DNA of 64,000 nucleotides, taken from Mesorhizobium loti. GTDB taxonomy: Bacteria; Pseudomonadota; Alphaproteobacteria; Rhizobiales; Rhizobiaceae. Shown in pieces: positions 52,736-62,411 of this stretch. The stretch covers positions 68,865 through 132,864 of the forward strand of contig NZ_PJRO01000005.1 in NCBI RefSeq assembly GCF_002858745.1, written 5' to 3'. The translations under genes and the position numbers were made by a program. The notes under the pieces were generated by a model that was not told the origin of the DNA, ran no database searches, and saw nothing but the letters and a program-made list of their open reading frames with translations. Position 1 is the stretch's first letter, and every line of letters starts with the position of its first letter.

Positions 52736-53443
52736 TCATCTCAGGATCAGGAACAAACCGCTGACGAGAGCAAACACCAGCACGCCTAGACGCAGCGCCT
52801 TCGGGCTGATGATGTGGTGCGTCATGCGCGACAGTGCGCTTCCGACCAGAACTGCCGGCATCAGGTAGAGAGCGGCCAGGATCTGATGCGTCGCGATGCG
52901 GCCGGCGACGGCAAGCACGACCAGCGACATCGCTTCGCCGACGAAGAAACACACGGCAACCGTCGAACGCAGGATCGGACCCTTGGCGTGCTGGTAGAGC
53001 AGCGCCAGCGGCGGGCCGCCGATACCGGTGGCTGTTTCGGTCACGCCGGTGAACAGGCCGGCGCCCAGTGCGCTGCGATAGCCCGGCGAGAAAGGCGGCG
53101 CCAGCAGTGCGACGACCGCGGCCAGCAGGGTGAACCAACCCACCGCCTGATCGAGTTGTCCCGCCGAAAGCGCGGCGAGCAGCCAGAGCCCGAGGAATGT
53201 CCCGGCGAAGCGGCCGGCGGTGATCCATTTCGCGCCGGACCAGTCGACAGCGCCACGTTCATGCCAGGCGACGAGGAAGTTCAGGGGCAACATCAAAAGC
53301 AGCAGCGTCACCGGCAAAAGGTCGGGTTGCAGGATGCCCAGAACCGGCGCGAGGATGAGCGCGAAGCCGATGCCGACGGCGCCTTGCAGGAAGGCGGCGG
53401 CGAGCGTGATCGCGCTCAGAATGGCGAACAGGCCGAGGCTCAT
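52736..53443 (-). CDS. Sulfite exporter TauE/SafE family protein
   Basis: 235 aa, about seven or eight membrane helices. Two glycine-rich repeats: GAVGIGFALILAPVLGILQP and GVTETATGIGGPPLALLYQH, the family hallmark. Members carry organosulfur compounds or other small anions. Start overlaps the amidohydrolase stop (53440-53443), so it is coupled to that enzyme and may export or import a pathway compound. Confidence 0.92.
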   Translation of the reverse strand: MSLGLFAILSAITLAAAFLQGAVGIGFALILAPVLGILQPDLLPVTLLLLMLPLNFLVAWHERGAVDWSGAKWITAGRFAGTFLGLWLLAALSAGQLDQAVGWFTLLAAVVALLAPPFSPGYRSALGAGLFTGVTETATGIGGPPLALLYQHAKGPILRSTVAVCFFVGEAMSLVVLAVAGRIATHQILAALYLMPAVLVGSALSRMTHHIISPKALRLGVLVFALVSGLFLILR

Positions 53444-54870
53444 CGATAGTACCCCAGGGTCCGGTGCTGGTCCGACACCTTGTGCACTCGCTGGATCGGC
53501 GCTTTGGCGATTGCTGTGGCCGCGACTTCGCGGACTTCCGCCAGCAACGCCCTTGCGTCCCAATCCAGCGGCCATCCCTGCCAGAGCCTCAGGTGCCCGG
53601 CGGTAAACACCGCGTCGATCTGGTCGCGGTTGCCGTAGCGCACGAGTTCCCAGGTAAGATCGTGCGAAGGCGTGAATTCCGGCCGGTCGAGATCGACGAG
53701 CAGGAAATCGGCTGCAAGGCCCTCCTGGATCGCGCCTGTGGTCATTGCCAGGCCGGCCACGTCGGCTGCGCCCCGCGTTGCCCGGTCGAGCCAAAGCCAG
53801 CCGCCGCCGGAAGAGGAATCGCCGGCGGCCAGGCCGTAACAGGCACGCTGCAGGCCCTCCGCGGCATCAGTGAGCCTGAACCCGTCGGCGCGGGTGCCGT
53901 CTGTGCCGAGGCCGAAGCGGATGCCGAGCGCCGCCATCTGCAGCGCCGGTGCGGCGGCATTGCCCTTCCACAGGCTCGCCACCGGGTTGTAGGCGACAGC
54001 CGTGCCGCTGTCGCGCAGCAGGTTGAGTTCATGCGGCGTTACCAGGGTGGAATGCGCGATCAGCACATGCGGCCCCAGCGCGCCGACATGGGCGAGATGC
54101 TCGAGCGGCCGGCGCCCGTTCGCCACCAGCGAGCGTTCGACGGCGACCAGATGCTCGTTGACATGGGTCTGGAAGATGGCGCCCGCTTCCGCGGCCAGCC
54201 GGGAGATATCGGCCAGCATGCCATCGCTGGCGACTTCGGGGATGGAGATGGCGAGCGCGGGATGGACGAGCCCATCTGGTTCGTACGCGGCGAGATGGGC
54301 GGCGGCATTCTTCAGGATCGCGGCGCGATCCGCGACAACGGCGGTTCCGCCGAGATCGTTGCAGATGAAGCCGACGACGCTGCGCAGGCCGGTCTCGCGC
54401 GCGGCCCGGGCCAGCGCACCGATGTGGCCGGCCGAGCGGGTGCCCGCATCGACGGCCGTGGTGAAGCCGCCGCGCAGGCATTCGAACGCGGAAAGCTTCG
54501 CCGAAAGATAGACCATGCGTTCGTCGAGGCTGCCTTCGAGTGGCACCCAGATGCGGCGGAAGATCTCGGACGGTTCACCGAAGACGAGCGACTTGCCGAG
54601 CGATTGCGTCAGATGCGTGTGAGCATCGACGAAGCCCGGCATCAGAAGATGGTCGGGCAGGTCGACCGGAACCAGACCCGGATTGCGCCGGGTCACGATC
54701 TCGGTTTCATCCACTTCGGCGAAGCGCCCGTCGCGGACCACCACGGCCAACCCGCGCCTCGGCCCTTCGGGCAAAAGCACCTGTCCGGGCCGGAGCAGCA
54801 ATTCGGTCCTGCCGTCGAGCGCATCACGCAAGGCAGTTGCTTGGGTAGTCACCTGGGTATTCTCCTTCAT
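53440..54870 (-). CDS. Amidohydrolase, cytosine-deaminase/chlorohydrolase-like
   Basis: 476 aa. Metal ligands in order: HTH in MPGFVDAHTHLTQSLGK, His in FQTHVNEHLVAV, His in LIAHSTLVTPHEL and Asp in GLGTDGTRADGF, as in ATZ/TRZ-type and guanine or S-adenosylhomocysteine deaminases. Likely deaminates a purine, pyrimidine or related ring. Coupled by ATGA overlaps on both sides with the nucleobase permease and the TauE/SafE gene. Substrate unknown. Confidence 0.92.
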   Translation of the reverse strand: MKENTQVTTQATALRDALDGRTELLLRPGQVLLPEGPRRGLAVVVRDGRFAEVDETEIVTRRNPGLVPVDLPDHLLMPGFVDAHTHLTQSLGKSLVFGEPSEIFRRIWVPLEGSLDERMVYLSAKLSAFECLRGGFTTAVDAGTRSAGHIGALARAARETGLRSVVGFICNDLGGTAVVADRAAILKNAAAHLAAYEPDGLVHPALAISIPEVASDGMLADISRLAAEAGAIFQTHVNEHLVAVERSLVANGRRPLEHLAHVGALGPHVLIAHSTLVTPHELNLLRDSGTAVAYNPVASLWKGNAAAPALQMAALGIRFGLGTDGTRADGFRLTDAAEGLQRACYGLAAGDSSSGGGWLWLDRATRGAADVAGLAMTTGAIQEGLAADFLLVDLDRPEFTPSHDLTWELVRYGNRDQIDAVFTAGHLRLWQGWPLDWDARALLAEVREVAATAIAKAPIQRVHKVSDQHRTLGYYR

Positions 54871-56222
54871 TCCGCCACGGCTTCGCGGCCGGCCTCCTTC
54901 GTTGAGGGATCAGCCTGTGCGGATGTCACCCCGAACATCGCATTGACGATGATGGCGGTGATGGTGCCGGCGGCGAGCCCGTTGCCGAGGATCATCTGCG
55001 TCCATTGCGGAAACTGGCTGTAGACGCCGGGAACGAGGATCGGCAGCAGACCCATCGAGAGTGCGGCCGCCAGCGTGACCATCGGCCCGTGTTCGCGCAG
55101 GTCGACGCGGCGCAACAGATCGATGCCGATCACGCCGATGATGGAAAACACGATCACCGCGGTTCCGCCGACCACCGGGCCGGGTAGCGCGGTCGCCAGG
55201 CGACCGACCGGCGCGAACAGCGCCATCAGCACCAGGATGGCGCCTGCGGTCGCGGTGACATAGCGCGACCTGACCCCGGTGGCGCGCACGATACCGACGT
55301 TCTCGCCGCTGGTTATGATGAGCGAGGTCCCGAACAGACCACCCAGCAGCGAGGCGACCGCGTCGCCGCGGATGGTCGAAGGCACGATGGCATGGGCATC
55401 GCCGCGGCGCCCGACGATGTCAGCCGTCGCGATGGTCTGGCCGGTGGCTTCGGCCATGGAGATGATGGAAAACACGATCAGCGGCAGCGCCGCGTAGAGG
55501 TCGAATTTCGGCATGCCGAACGGCATCAGCTGCGGCAGCGCGACCACCGGTCCATCCAGAACGCCGCTCACGTTCATATGGCCGAGCGCGAAGGCGAGCA
55601 GCGAGCCGGCGATGAGCCCGAGCATGACCGCAATGCGGCGCAAGGTGCCGGTGAACACGCGGGCGAAGATGACCGTGAGCACGATCGTCGCCAGCGCCAG
55701 CCCGACATTGACCGGATCGGCGAAGCCCTCGCTGCCCGGCTTGCCGGTGATCGTGCCGCCATAGATCCTGACCAGATTGATGGAAACGAGCAGGAGCATC
55801 GTTCCCACCACCACTGGCGGAAAATAACGCAGCAGCCGCCGGAAGACGGGCAGGGCGAGGAAATAGAAGATCGCGGTCAGGATCACGGCGCCGACGGCGG
55901 TCTGCACGTCCGTCGCTTGCGCGATCGCCAGGAAAATGGCGATCGGCGCGCCGCCGGGCACCATGATGAAAGGCAGCCGCGCGCCAAACCCGGCGGGACC
56001 GAAACTCTGCAGGATCGACCCCAATCCGCAGACCAGGAACGTCGCGCAGATCAGCGACGTCGTCACTGCGTCGGAAAAGTTCAGCGCCTTGCCGACCAGG
56101 AAGACGGCGGTGATCGGCGAGGCGGCCATCACCAGCACGTGCTGGAAACCGAAAAGCAGAAGGCTGCGCGCCGGCAGCGCCTCATCGACCGGATCCCCGG
56201 TCCAGGCATTTTGTTGTGTCAT
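54867..56222 (-). CDS. Nucleobase:cation symporter (NCS2, uracil-xanthine permease family)
   Basis: 451 aa, about 12-14 helices. Typical NCS2 segments: LLFGFQHVLVMAASPITAVF at the start, QSFGPAGFGARLPFIMVPGG, and in the middle EATGQTIATADIVGRRG, with later VGGTAVIVFSIIGVIGIDLL. GGAGGAGGAGG precedes the ATG at 56222. First gene of the deaminase operon; imports the presumed nucleobase substrate. Confidence 0.93.
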   Translation of the reverse strand: MTQQNAWTGDPVDEALPARSLLLFGFQHVLVMAASPITAVFLVGKALNFSDAVTTSLICATFLVCGLGSILQSFGPAGFGARLPFIMVPGGAPIAIFLAIAQATDVQTAVGAVILTAIFYFLALPVFRRLLRYFPPVVVGTMLLLVSINLVRIYGGTITGKPGSEGFADPVNVGLALATIVLTVIFARVFTGTLRRIAVMLGLIAGSLLAFALGHMNVSGVLDGPVVALPQLMPFGMPKFDLYAALPLIVFSIISMAEATGQTIATADIVGRRGDAHAIVPSTIRGDAVASLLGGLFGTSLIITSGENVGIVRATGVRSRYVTATAGAILVLMALFAPVGRLATALPGPVVGGTAVIVFSIIGVIGIDLLRRVDLREHGPMVTLAAALSMGLLPILVPGVYSQFPQWTQMILGNGLAAGTITAIIVNAMFGVTSAQADPSTKEAGREAVAE

Positions 56223-56256
56223 CGTTCCTCCTCCTCCCGGCACCTCCATGCCGGTA

Positions 56257-56272
56257 TGCAAATCGTTTTGCA
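56257..56272. promoter_or_regulatory. LacI-type operator, copy 1
   Basis: TGCAAATCGTTTTGCA, an inverted repeat with 7 of 8 pairs around a central CG, the usual LacI-family operator layout. 35 bp before the permease start codon. Confidence 0.75.
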
Positions 56273-56302
56273 TACCGTGTTCATATCACGTTTTGGCCAA
56301 GG

Positions 56303-56318
56303 TGCAAATCGTTTTGCA
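56303..56318. promoter_or_regulatory. LacI-type operator, copy 2
   Basis: An identical 16-bp copy of the site at 56257, with starts 46 bp apart. It lies between the divergent permease and regulator genes, so both could be repressed. Confidence 0.75.
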
Positions 56319-56389
56319 TTGTGGAGGCGGGAGTGGTATCTCCAGAAGCGTGCAGGGGATGGGGTCGCGATGCCGGTGGACAGACAGAG

Positions 56390-57394
56390 ATGAGCAAGCC
56401 GACCATCGTGCAGCTGGCGCAGGCTGCGGGCGTATCGCCCACCACCGTCTCGCACGCCTTCAGCGGCCGGCGTTATGTCGACCCCGACACCAAGGCGCGC
56501 ATCGTCGCGCTTGCGCAGGAAATGGGCTACCGGGCCAACCCCACCGCGCGCCGCCTGCGCAGCGGCGGCGGCGGCTCCGTCGCGCTGGTTTCGTCGATGC
56601 CCTTCGCCGTGGCCGCCGGCCCGTCGCGGCTAGGCTTTCTCATGGAAATAGCAGCTTCGGCTGCGGTCACCGCGCTGTCGCGCAACACCACGCTGTGCCT
56701 GGTGCCGCCATTGGAGCGCGGCGCGCAGCTCGATGTGCTGGACGTCGACGGCGCCATCGTCGTGGAACCTGCGCTCGACGACAGCGTGCTGGATTTCTTT
56801 TTCGAAAGGGGCGTGCCGGTGGTCGCCATCGGCCGCGCACCGGGCAGGCCCAATCTGCCGGCCGTGGACCTGCGCAGCACCGAGACCGCCCGCCTGCTGC
56901 TCGATCACCTCGGCGAGGCAGGCCAACGTGTCGGCCTCATCACCGGCTTGCAGAGGCGTAATTCCTATATCGAGACGGAAGCCGCCTACGCTGCCTTCTG
57001 CGCCGAAAGAGGCTTCGCGCCGGCGGCCATGCGCATCGACGAGCGCGGCGGCGAGGAAGAAGCTGCTGTCGCCGTTGAGGCATTCCTGCGTCAAAACCCC
57101 GATATCGGCGCGCTTTGCGCGCCGGTCGACGCTTTCGCGGCCGGTGCGTTGCGCGCAGCCACCGCGCTCGGCCTTGCCGTTCCGGCCGATCTCAGGCTCG
57201 CCACCCGCTATGACGGCATGCGTGCCAGACTTGCCTCGCCGCAACTGACGGCGGTCAACCTGCATCTCGATCAGGTCGCCGAACAGGCCATCGACATGCT
57301 CATCGCCTTGATCGAAGGCAAAGCCCTGTCGCCAGAGCCGATTGCGCAGCCGCAACTCGTCGCAAGGGCGTCATCGGATCGCTCATCCGGCTAA
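56390..57394 (+). CDS. LacI family transcriptional regulator
   Basis: 334 aa. N-terminal LacI helix-turn-helix (TIVQLAQAAGVSPTTVSHAF) with hinge, then a periplasmic-binding-like effector domain (VDGAIVVEPALDDSVLDFFF; GLITGLQRRNSYIETEAAYA). Start at ATG 56390; an open upstream frame spans the operators and is not used. Divergent from the nucleobase operon and next to two matching operators, it is the likely local repressor. Confidence 0.93.
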   Translation: MSKPTIVQLAQAAGVSPTTVSHAFSGRRYVDPDTKARIVALAQEMGYRANPTARRLRSGGGGSVALVSSMPFAVAAGPSRLGFLMEIAASAAVTALSRNTTLCLVPPLERGAQLDVLDVDGAIVVEPALDDSVLDFFFERGVPVVAIGRAPGRPNLPAVDLRSTETARLLLDHLGEAGQRVGLITGLQRRNSYIETEAAYAAFCAERGFAPAAMRIDERGGEEEAAVAVEAFLRQNPDIGALCAPVDAFAAGALRAATALGLAVPADLRLATRYDGMRARLASPQLTAVNLHLDQVAEQAIDMLIALIEGKALSPEPIAQPQLVARASSDRSSG

Positions 57395-57396
57395 TT

Positions 57397-58422
57397 CTAC
57401 GCCGAACCACGCATGATCAGCTTGGCTTCAAGCTGTTTGATCTCGGCATTGCCGGCGTCCGGGCCGCCGGCAATGCGGTTGAACAGCATGTCGACGCCGG
57501 TGGCGGCGATGCCCTGGTAGTCCTGCGCCACCGTGGTCAGCGGCGGGCAGGTGAAGCGGCTGAGCGGATGGTCGTCATGGCCGGCGACGCGCAGTTCGCA
57601 GCCGTCATCGCGGCCGACCGGCAGCTTGCGCTCGAAGGCCGCTGCAATCACCCCGAAAGCGAGGCGGTCGTTGGCGCACAGCACGGTGCGGGTCGGAAAG
57701 CCGCCGCCGTCCAGGATGCAGCCGGCCTCGCGATAGCCGAGTTCCTCGAACTCCCAACCCGTGGCCGAGGTCGGCAGCACGATCGGCTCGAAACCCAACC
57801 GCTCCATGGTGGCGACATAGGCTGCGCGGCGCTCCAGCGCGTTCTGGTTCACCGCCGGCATCTCCAGGAAACAGGGATGTTCGCCTGTGCGGCACAGATA
57901 TTCGGTGATCATGCCCATGCTCTGCCGGTTGTCGGTGCCGACGAAGGACTGGTCGGCGTTGACCCGGTTGTCGAGGAAGACGATCGGCATGGTGCTGCCG
58001 AGGCTGGCCAGCAAGGTGGCGTCGGTCTCGAAGCCGAGCGGCGCCATCAGCACGCCGGCGATGTTGAGCGACATCAGCGTGCGCATCGCGCGCGCCTCCA
58101 GCTTGCGTTCGCCATGCGAGGACAGAACGATCGCCCAATAGCCTTCGGCCAGGCACCGCATTTCGATCTGGCGCACGACCTCGGCATAGAAGGGGTCGGA
58201 GATGTGCGGCACGATCACGCCGATGTTCTTCGGCTGCTTGCGGTTGAGGCTGACCGCGAAGATGTTGGGCCGGTAGTCATAGTCTTTGAGCGCCTTCTCG
58301 ATGCGCGCCCTGGTCGATGGCTTCACGTTGTCGGGATTGTCGAAATACTTCGAGACCGTAGGACGCGACAGGCCTGTGGCCGCCGCGAATTCCTCCATGG
58401 TCCGGATTTTCTGCTCGCTCAT
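57397..58422 (-). CDS. LacI family transcriptional regulator
   Basis: 341 aa. Helix-turn-helix TMEEFAAATGLSRPTVSKYF, hinge and sugar-binding-like effector domain (IGVIVPHISDPFYAEVVRQI; GVDMLFNRIAGG). Divergent from the sugar ABC operon and close to a palindromic CG-centred site at 58462, so it probably represses that operon and itself. Convergent with the previous LacI gene, only 2 bp apart. Confidence 0.93.
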   Translation of the reverse strand: MSEQKIRTMEEFAAATGLSRPTVSKYFDNPDNVKPSTRARIEKALKDYDYRPNIFAVSLNRKQPKNIGVIVPHISDPFYAEVVRQIEMRCLAEGYWAIVLSSHGERKLEARAMRTLMSLNIAGVLMAPLGFETDATLLASLGSTMPIVFLDNRVNADQSFVGTDNRQSMGMITEYLCRTGEHPCFLEMPAVNQNALERRAAYVATMERLGFEPIVLPTSATGWEFEELGYREAGCILDGGGFPTRTVLCANDRLAFGVIAAAFERKLPVGRDDGCELRVAGHDDHPLSRFTCPPLTTVAQDYQGIAATGVDMLFNRIAGGPDAGNAEIKQLEAKLIMRGSA

Positions 58423-58782
58423 GCTCGGCTTCCTGGCCTGTGGGCGCGCGCCCCGAACGGGATAAATCGATTTATTTCCATGCGTAAATTTATTTTTTCA
58501 CCGAGGCAAGCCACAGGGCGTTCCGAAGCGATCGTTTCCTGTGCGATGCGGTTCAATTGACATGATAGTTGCCAGATTTATTGGTTTGTGCAAGTTTTTA
58601 TCACGTGTAAAAAAATAAGTTGACACGTAGCAGATAGTGCGGCATCTGAATGGCGGCTCGGTTATCGGGCCGAAGTTCCTGCCCCGGAGGTGGCGGCCGA
58701 CGATGGTCCGCAAGGCGGGAGGCGCTTCGTTCGCGTTCTAGTCAAAAACGGGCTGGCCGAAGCCGGCTCCATGGAGGAACTC
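58423..58782. promoter_or_regulatory. Divergent regulatory region of the sugar operon with LacI-type operator
   Basis: AT-rich. A perfect 14-bp palindrome ATAAATCGATTTAT at 58462-58475 with central CG sits 40 bp before the lacI start. Related AT-rich pieces (TAAATTTATTTT near 58484, ATTTATTGG near 58576) follow. TTGACA at 58620-58625 is a candidate -35 for the plus-strand operon. Confidence 0.6.
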
Positions 58783-59685
58783 ATGTTTCGCAAAACGCTT
58801 GGCCGTATTCTCCTGTCGGGTGCCGCACTTGCCATGATGGCAGGCATCGCGTCCGCCGAGGGCGTCGGCGCCTCGCTGCTGACCCAGCAGCACCCGTTCT
58901 ATATTTCGCTCGCCGACGCGATGAAGAAGGAGGCGGAAGCCGAGAAGGTGCCGCTTGAGATCGCCATCGCCAACCAGGACCTCTCCAAGCAGCTCGCCGA
59001 TGTCGAGGATTTCATCACCAAGGGTGTGAGCGTCATCATCATCTCGCCGGTGGATTCCAAGGGCGTCAAGGCGGCCATCACCAAGGCCGAGAAGGCCGGC
59101 ATCAAGGTCATCACCGTCGACGTGCCCGCCAACAATGTCGACGTCACCTCTTTCGTCGGCACCGACAATTTCGCCGGCGGCGAGAAGGCGGCCGAGCTGA
59201 TGGCCAAGTCGATCGGCGGCAAGGGCAATGTCGCGGTCATCGACTATCCGACCGTGCAGTCGGTGGTCGACCGTGTCGAAGGCTTCAAGAAGGGCCTGGA
59301 GAAGCATCCCGAGGTCAAGATCGTGGCGATCCAGCCGGGCATCACCCGTCCCGAGGCGCTCGCCACCGCGCAGAACATGCTGCAGGCCAATCCCGACATC
59401 GTCGGCATCTTCGGTTTCGGCGATGATGCTGCCCTTGCCGCTGCCGCCGCGGTCAAGGCCGCCAAGCTCGAAGCCCAGGTCAAGGTGATCGGCTTCGACG
59501 GCATGGAAGAAGCCCGCAACGCCGTCAAGAACGACCCGGTGATGGTGGGCGTCATCGCCCAGTATCCGGACCAGATGGGCAAGGTCGCGGTGCAGACCGC
59601 AGCCAAGGTCATCAAGGGCGAGACGGTCGAGGCCAAGCAGCCGATCGTTCCGGGCGTCGTCACCAAGGACGGCGAGACCAAGTAA
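58783..59685 (+). CDS. Sugar ABC transporter substrate-binding protein, RbsB-like
   Basis: 300 aa. Signal peptide LGRILLSGAALAMMAGIASA, then a type I periplasmic-binding fold (LLTQQHPFYISLADAMKKEA; IIISPVDSKGVKAAITKAEK; GIFGFGDDAALAAAAAVKAA). GGAGGA precedes the ATG at 58783. Binds a monosaccharide or polyol; the downstream kinase and GatZ/KbaZ-like gene point to a hexitol or tagatose-type compound. Confidence 0.93.
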   Translation: MFRKTLGRILLSGAALAMMAGIASAEGVGASLLTQQHPFYISLADAMKKEAEAEKVPLEIAIANQDLSKQLADVEDFITKGVSVIIISPVDSKGVKAAITKAEKAGIKVITVDVPANNVDVTSFVGTDNFAGGEKAAELMAKSIGGKGNVAVIDYPTVQSVVDRVEGFKKGLEKHPEVKIVAIQPGITRPEALATAQNMLQANPDIVGIFGFGDDAALAAAAAVKAAKLEAQVKVIGFDGMEEARNAVKNDPVMVGVIAQYPDQMGKVAVQTAAKVIKGETVEAKQPIVPGVVTKDGETK

Positions 59686-59831
59686 GACGACTTGCGCACG
59701 GCAAGCGGGAGGGCGCACGTCCCCCCGCGATCGGCCAGCCAAGACCCCAGCGCACTCGCATGCCCCGAAAGAAAGCGTTTCGCTCGCCGCATGATCGGCG
59801 GGCGGGCCGCGTGGTTATGGAGGAGCAATCC

Positions 59832-61379
59832 GTGACAGCCATCAGCCAGACGCCGCATGCCGCTGCCTTGAAGCCCGAGGGCGACGTGGTGCTCGAGATC
59901 CACGACATCGCCAAGTCCTTCGGCCCGGTCGCGGCGCTCAAGCGCATGAACCTGACCGTGCGGCGCGGGCGCGTGCACACGCTGCTCGGCGAGAACGGCG
60001 CCGGCAAGTCCACTTTGATGAAGATCCTCGCCGGGGTCTTCACGCCGACCTCCGGCAGCATCGTCCTGAACGGCAAGCCCTACACCCCGCGCAATCCGCG
60101 TGACGCCCGTGCGCACGGCATTTCCATCGTCTTCCAGGAACTCAGCCTCAGCCGCAACCTGTCGGTGGCTGAGAACATCTTCGCCAGCCATGAGCCGAGC
60201 CGCTTCGGCTTCATCCGCGACCGTGCGCTGAATGAAGCGGCCGAACGGCTCATCCGCGAACTCGGCCTGCCGGTCGATGTGCGCGCCAAGGTCGGCGACC
60301 TGTCGATCGCGCAGCGCCAGCTGGTCGAGATCGCCAAGGGTCTCAGCCTGCCGGCCGACGTCGTCATCCTCGACGAGCCGACTTCGTCGCTGTCCGACAG
60401 CGAGGCCGAGATCCTATTTTCCATCATCGAGCGGCTGAAAAGCCATGGCAAGGCGGTGATCTACATCTCCCATCGCATGGAAGAGATCATGCGGCTCTCC
60501 GACGACATCACCGTCATGCGCGACGGCGAATATGTGACGACGACTGAGAAGAGCGAGACCAGCATCGACAGGCTGATCACGCTGATGGTCGGCCGCGCCA
60601 TGAACGACATCTATCCGCCGCGCGAGGCGCCGCGTCCGTCGCCGGAAACGCAGCCGGTGCTGGCGACGAAGAAGCTCTCCTTTGCCGGCAAGTTCCGCGA
60701 CGTCTCGATCGACGTCAGGCCCGGCGAGGTCGTCGGCCTGTTCGGACTGGTCGGGTCGGGCCGCTCCGACGTCATGAAGGCGCTGTTCGGCATGCTTGCG
60801 CCGCAAGGCGAGATCCTGCTCGACGGCAAGCCGGTCGCGTTCCGCTCGGCCACGCAGGCGATCCGCAGCGGCATCGCCTTCGTCACCGAAAACCGCAAGG
60901 AAGAAGGGCTGGTGCTGCTGCACAGCGTGGAGCGCAACATCAACATGGCGGGGCTCGGCCAGCTCTCCGGGCCGTTCGGCCTGATGCAGGCCTCCGCCGA
61001 GCGCGAGGCGGCGAGGGCCGAGGTCAAGCGCCTCGCCATCAAGACTGCTTCGATCGACACCAGCACCGGTTCGCTGAGCGGCGGCAACCAGCAGAAGATC
61101 GTTTTGGCCAAATGGCTGCAGATCAAGCCGCGCGTGCTGATCCTGGACGAGCCGACGCGCGGCGTCGATGTCGGCGCCAAGTTCGAGATCTACCGCATCA
61201 TCCGCGAGCTCGCCGCCACCGGCACCGCGATCCTGATGGTCTCCTCCGAGCTTCCAGAGGTGTTGGGCCTCAGCGACCGCGTCGTGGTGATGCACGACAA
61301 ATCCGTTGCCGCCGTGCTCGAAGCCGACGGCCTCACACCCGAAACCGTCATGACCTATGCAGCGGGGATACACGCATGA
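59832..61379 (+). CDS. Sugar ABC transporter ATP-binding protein, RbsA-like
   Basis: 515 aa with two ATPase domains. The first has Walker A GENGAGKST, signature LSIAQRQLVEIAK and Walker B VVILDEPTSSL; the second has a degenerate P-loop (FGLVGSGRSDV), signature LSGGNQQKIVLAKWL and LILDEPTRGVDVG. This asymmetry is normal for RbsA/MglA. GTG 59832 has GGAGG at good spacing; ATG 59817 is possible. The stop overlaps the permease start. Confidence 0.93.
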   Translation: MTAISQTPHAAALKPEGDVVLEIHDIAKSFGPVAALKRMNLTVRRGRVHTLLGENGAGKSTLMKILAGVFTPTSGSIVLNGKPYTPRNPRDARAHGISIVFQELSLSRNLSVAENIFASHEPSRFGFIRDRALNEAAERLIRELGLPVDVRAKVGDLSIAQRQLVEIAKGLSLPADVVILDEPTSSLSDSEAEILFSIIERLKSHGKAVIYISHRMEEIMRLSDDITVMRDGEYVTTTEKSETSIDRLITLMVGRAMNDIYPPREAPRPSPETQPVLATKKLSFAGKFRDVSIDVRPGEVVGLFGLVGSGRSDVMKALFGMLAPQGEILLDGKPVAFRSATQAIRSGIAFVTENRKEEGLVLLHSVERNINMAGLGQLSGPFGLMQASAEREAARAEVKRLAIKTASIDTSTGSLSGGNQQKIVLAKWLQIKPRVLILDEPTRGVDVGAKFEIYRIIRELAATGTAILMVSSELPEVLGLSDRVVVMHDKSVAAVLEADGLTPETVMTYAAGIHA

Positions 61380-62371
61380 GCAGTGTTCGCGACATCCAGA
61401 AGAAGGCTGCCGACACCGAGGTCCGCCGTTCTTTCCTGGCTTCACCGACGGTGCGCCAGTATGGCGGCATCATCATTTCGCTGGCCGTGCTGTGCGTCGT
61501 GTTCTCGGTGATGAGCCCGCGCTTCCTGGCCTTCAACAATTTCATGAACATCATGCAGCAGGTCGCCGTCATCGCGGTCGCCGCCTACGGCATGACCTAT
61601 GTCATCCTGCTCGGCGACATCGACCTGTCGATCGGCTCGATCATCGCCGTCTCCGGCATGGTGGCGGCGCAGGCCTTCGCCATGGGGTTCGGCTTTTTCC
61701 CGGCCGTGGCGCTGACGCTCGCCGCCGGTGCGCTGATGGGCGCGCTCAACGGCGCGCTGTCGGCCAAGCTGATGCTGCCGTCCTTCATCGTCACGGTGGC
61801 GACGATGGGCATCTATCGCGGCATGGTCAGCCTGCCGACCAACGGCGCCCCGGCCATGATCGAGAACGACACCTGGCTGGCCATCGGCGGCGAAAGCTTC
61901 CTCGGCATCCCGATCATCATCTGGATCATGGCCGTGCTGTTCGTAGTCAATCACATCATCCTGTCGAAGACGATCTTTGGGCGGCAGGTCTATCTCACCG
62001 GCGGCAACCGCGAAGCGGCGATCTATTCCGGCATCCGCGTCGACCGCATCAAGATCATCGTCTTCACCATCTCGGGCATGATGGCGGCGATCAGCGGCAT
62101 GCTTTTGTCCTCGCGCCTGTCGTCGGCGCAGACCAATGCCGGCACCGGCTACGAGCTCGACGCCATCGCGGCGGTGGTGCTTGGCGGTACCTCGCTCGCC
62201 GGTGGTGTCGGCACCATCATCGGCACGATCCTTGGCGCGCTCATCATCGGCGTCATCAACAACGGCATGAACATGCTGTCGGTGCCTTATTTCTACCAGC
62301 TCATCGTCAAGGGCGCCGTCATCCTCATCGCCGTCTGGCTCGACGTGCGCAGCAAGTCGGCGCGGGCCTGA
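61376..62371 (+). CDS. Sugar ABC transporter permease, RbsC-like
   Basis: 331 aa, about eight to ten helices. Family motifs: GMTYVILLGDIDLSIGSIIA, TNAGTGYELDAIAAVVLGGT and SLAGGVGTIIGTILGALIIG. Start ATG overlaps the ATPase stop (ATGA), indicating coupled translation. One permease gene implies a homodimer, as for ribose transporters. Confidence 0.94.
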   Translation: MSSVRDIQKKAADTEVRRSFLASPTVRQYGGIIISLAVLCVVFSVMSPRFLAFNNFMNIMQQVAVIAVAAYGMTYVILLGDIDLSIGSIIAVSGMVAAQAFAMGFGFFPAVALTLAAGALMGALNGALSAKLMLPSFIVTVATMGIYRGMVSLPTNGAPAMIENDTWLAIGGESFLGIPIIIWIMAVLFVVNHIILSKTIFGRQVYLTGGNREAAIYSGIRVDRIKIIVFTISGMMAAISGMLLSSRLSSAQTNAGTGYELDAIAAVVLGGTSLAGGVGTIIGTILGALIIGVINNGMNMLSVPYFYQLIVKGAVILIAVWLDVRSKSARA

Positions 62372-62411
62372 TCGGCGGCAATTCCCGGCCAGCAATTATC
62401 GGAATGCAATC

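Noticed and set aside
53464..55023. 519-codon open frame on the plus strand
   Set aside because: Antisense of the amidohydrolase, whose metal ligands are all in place.
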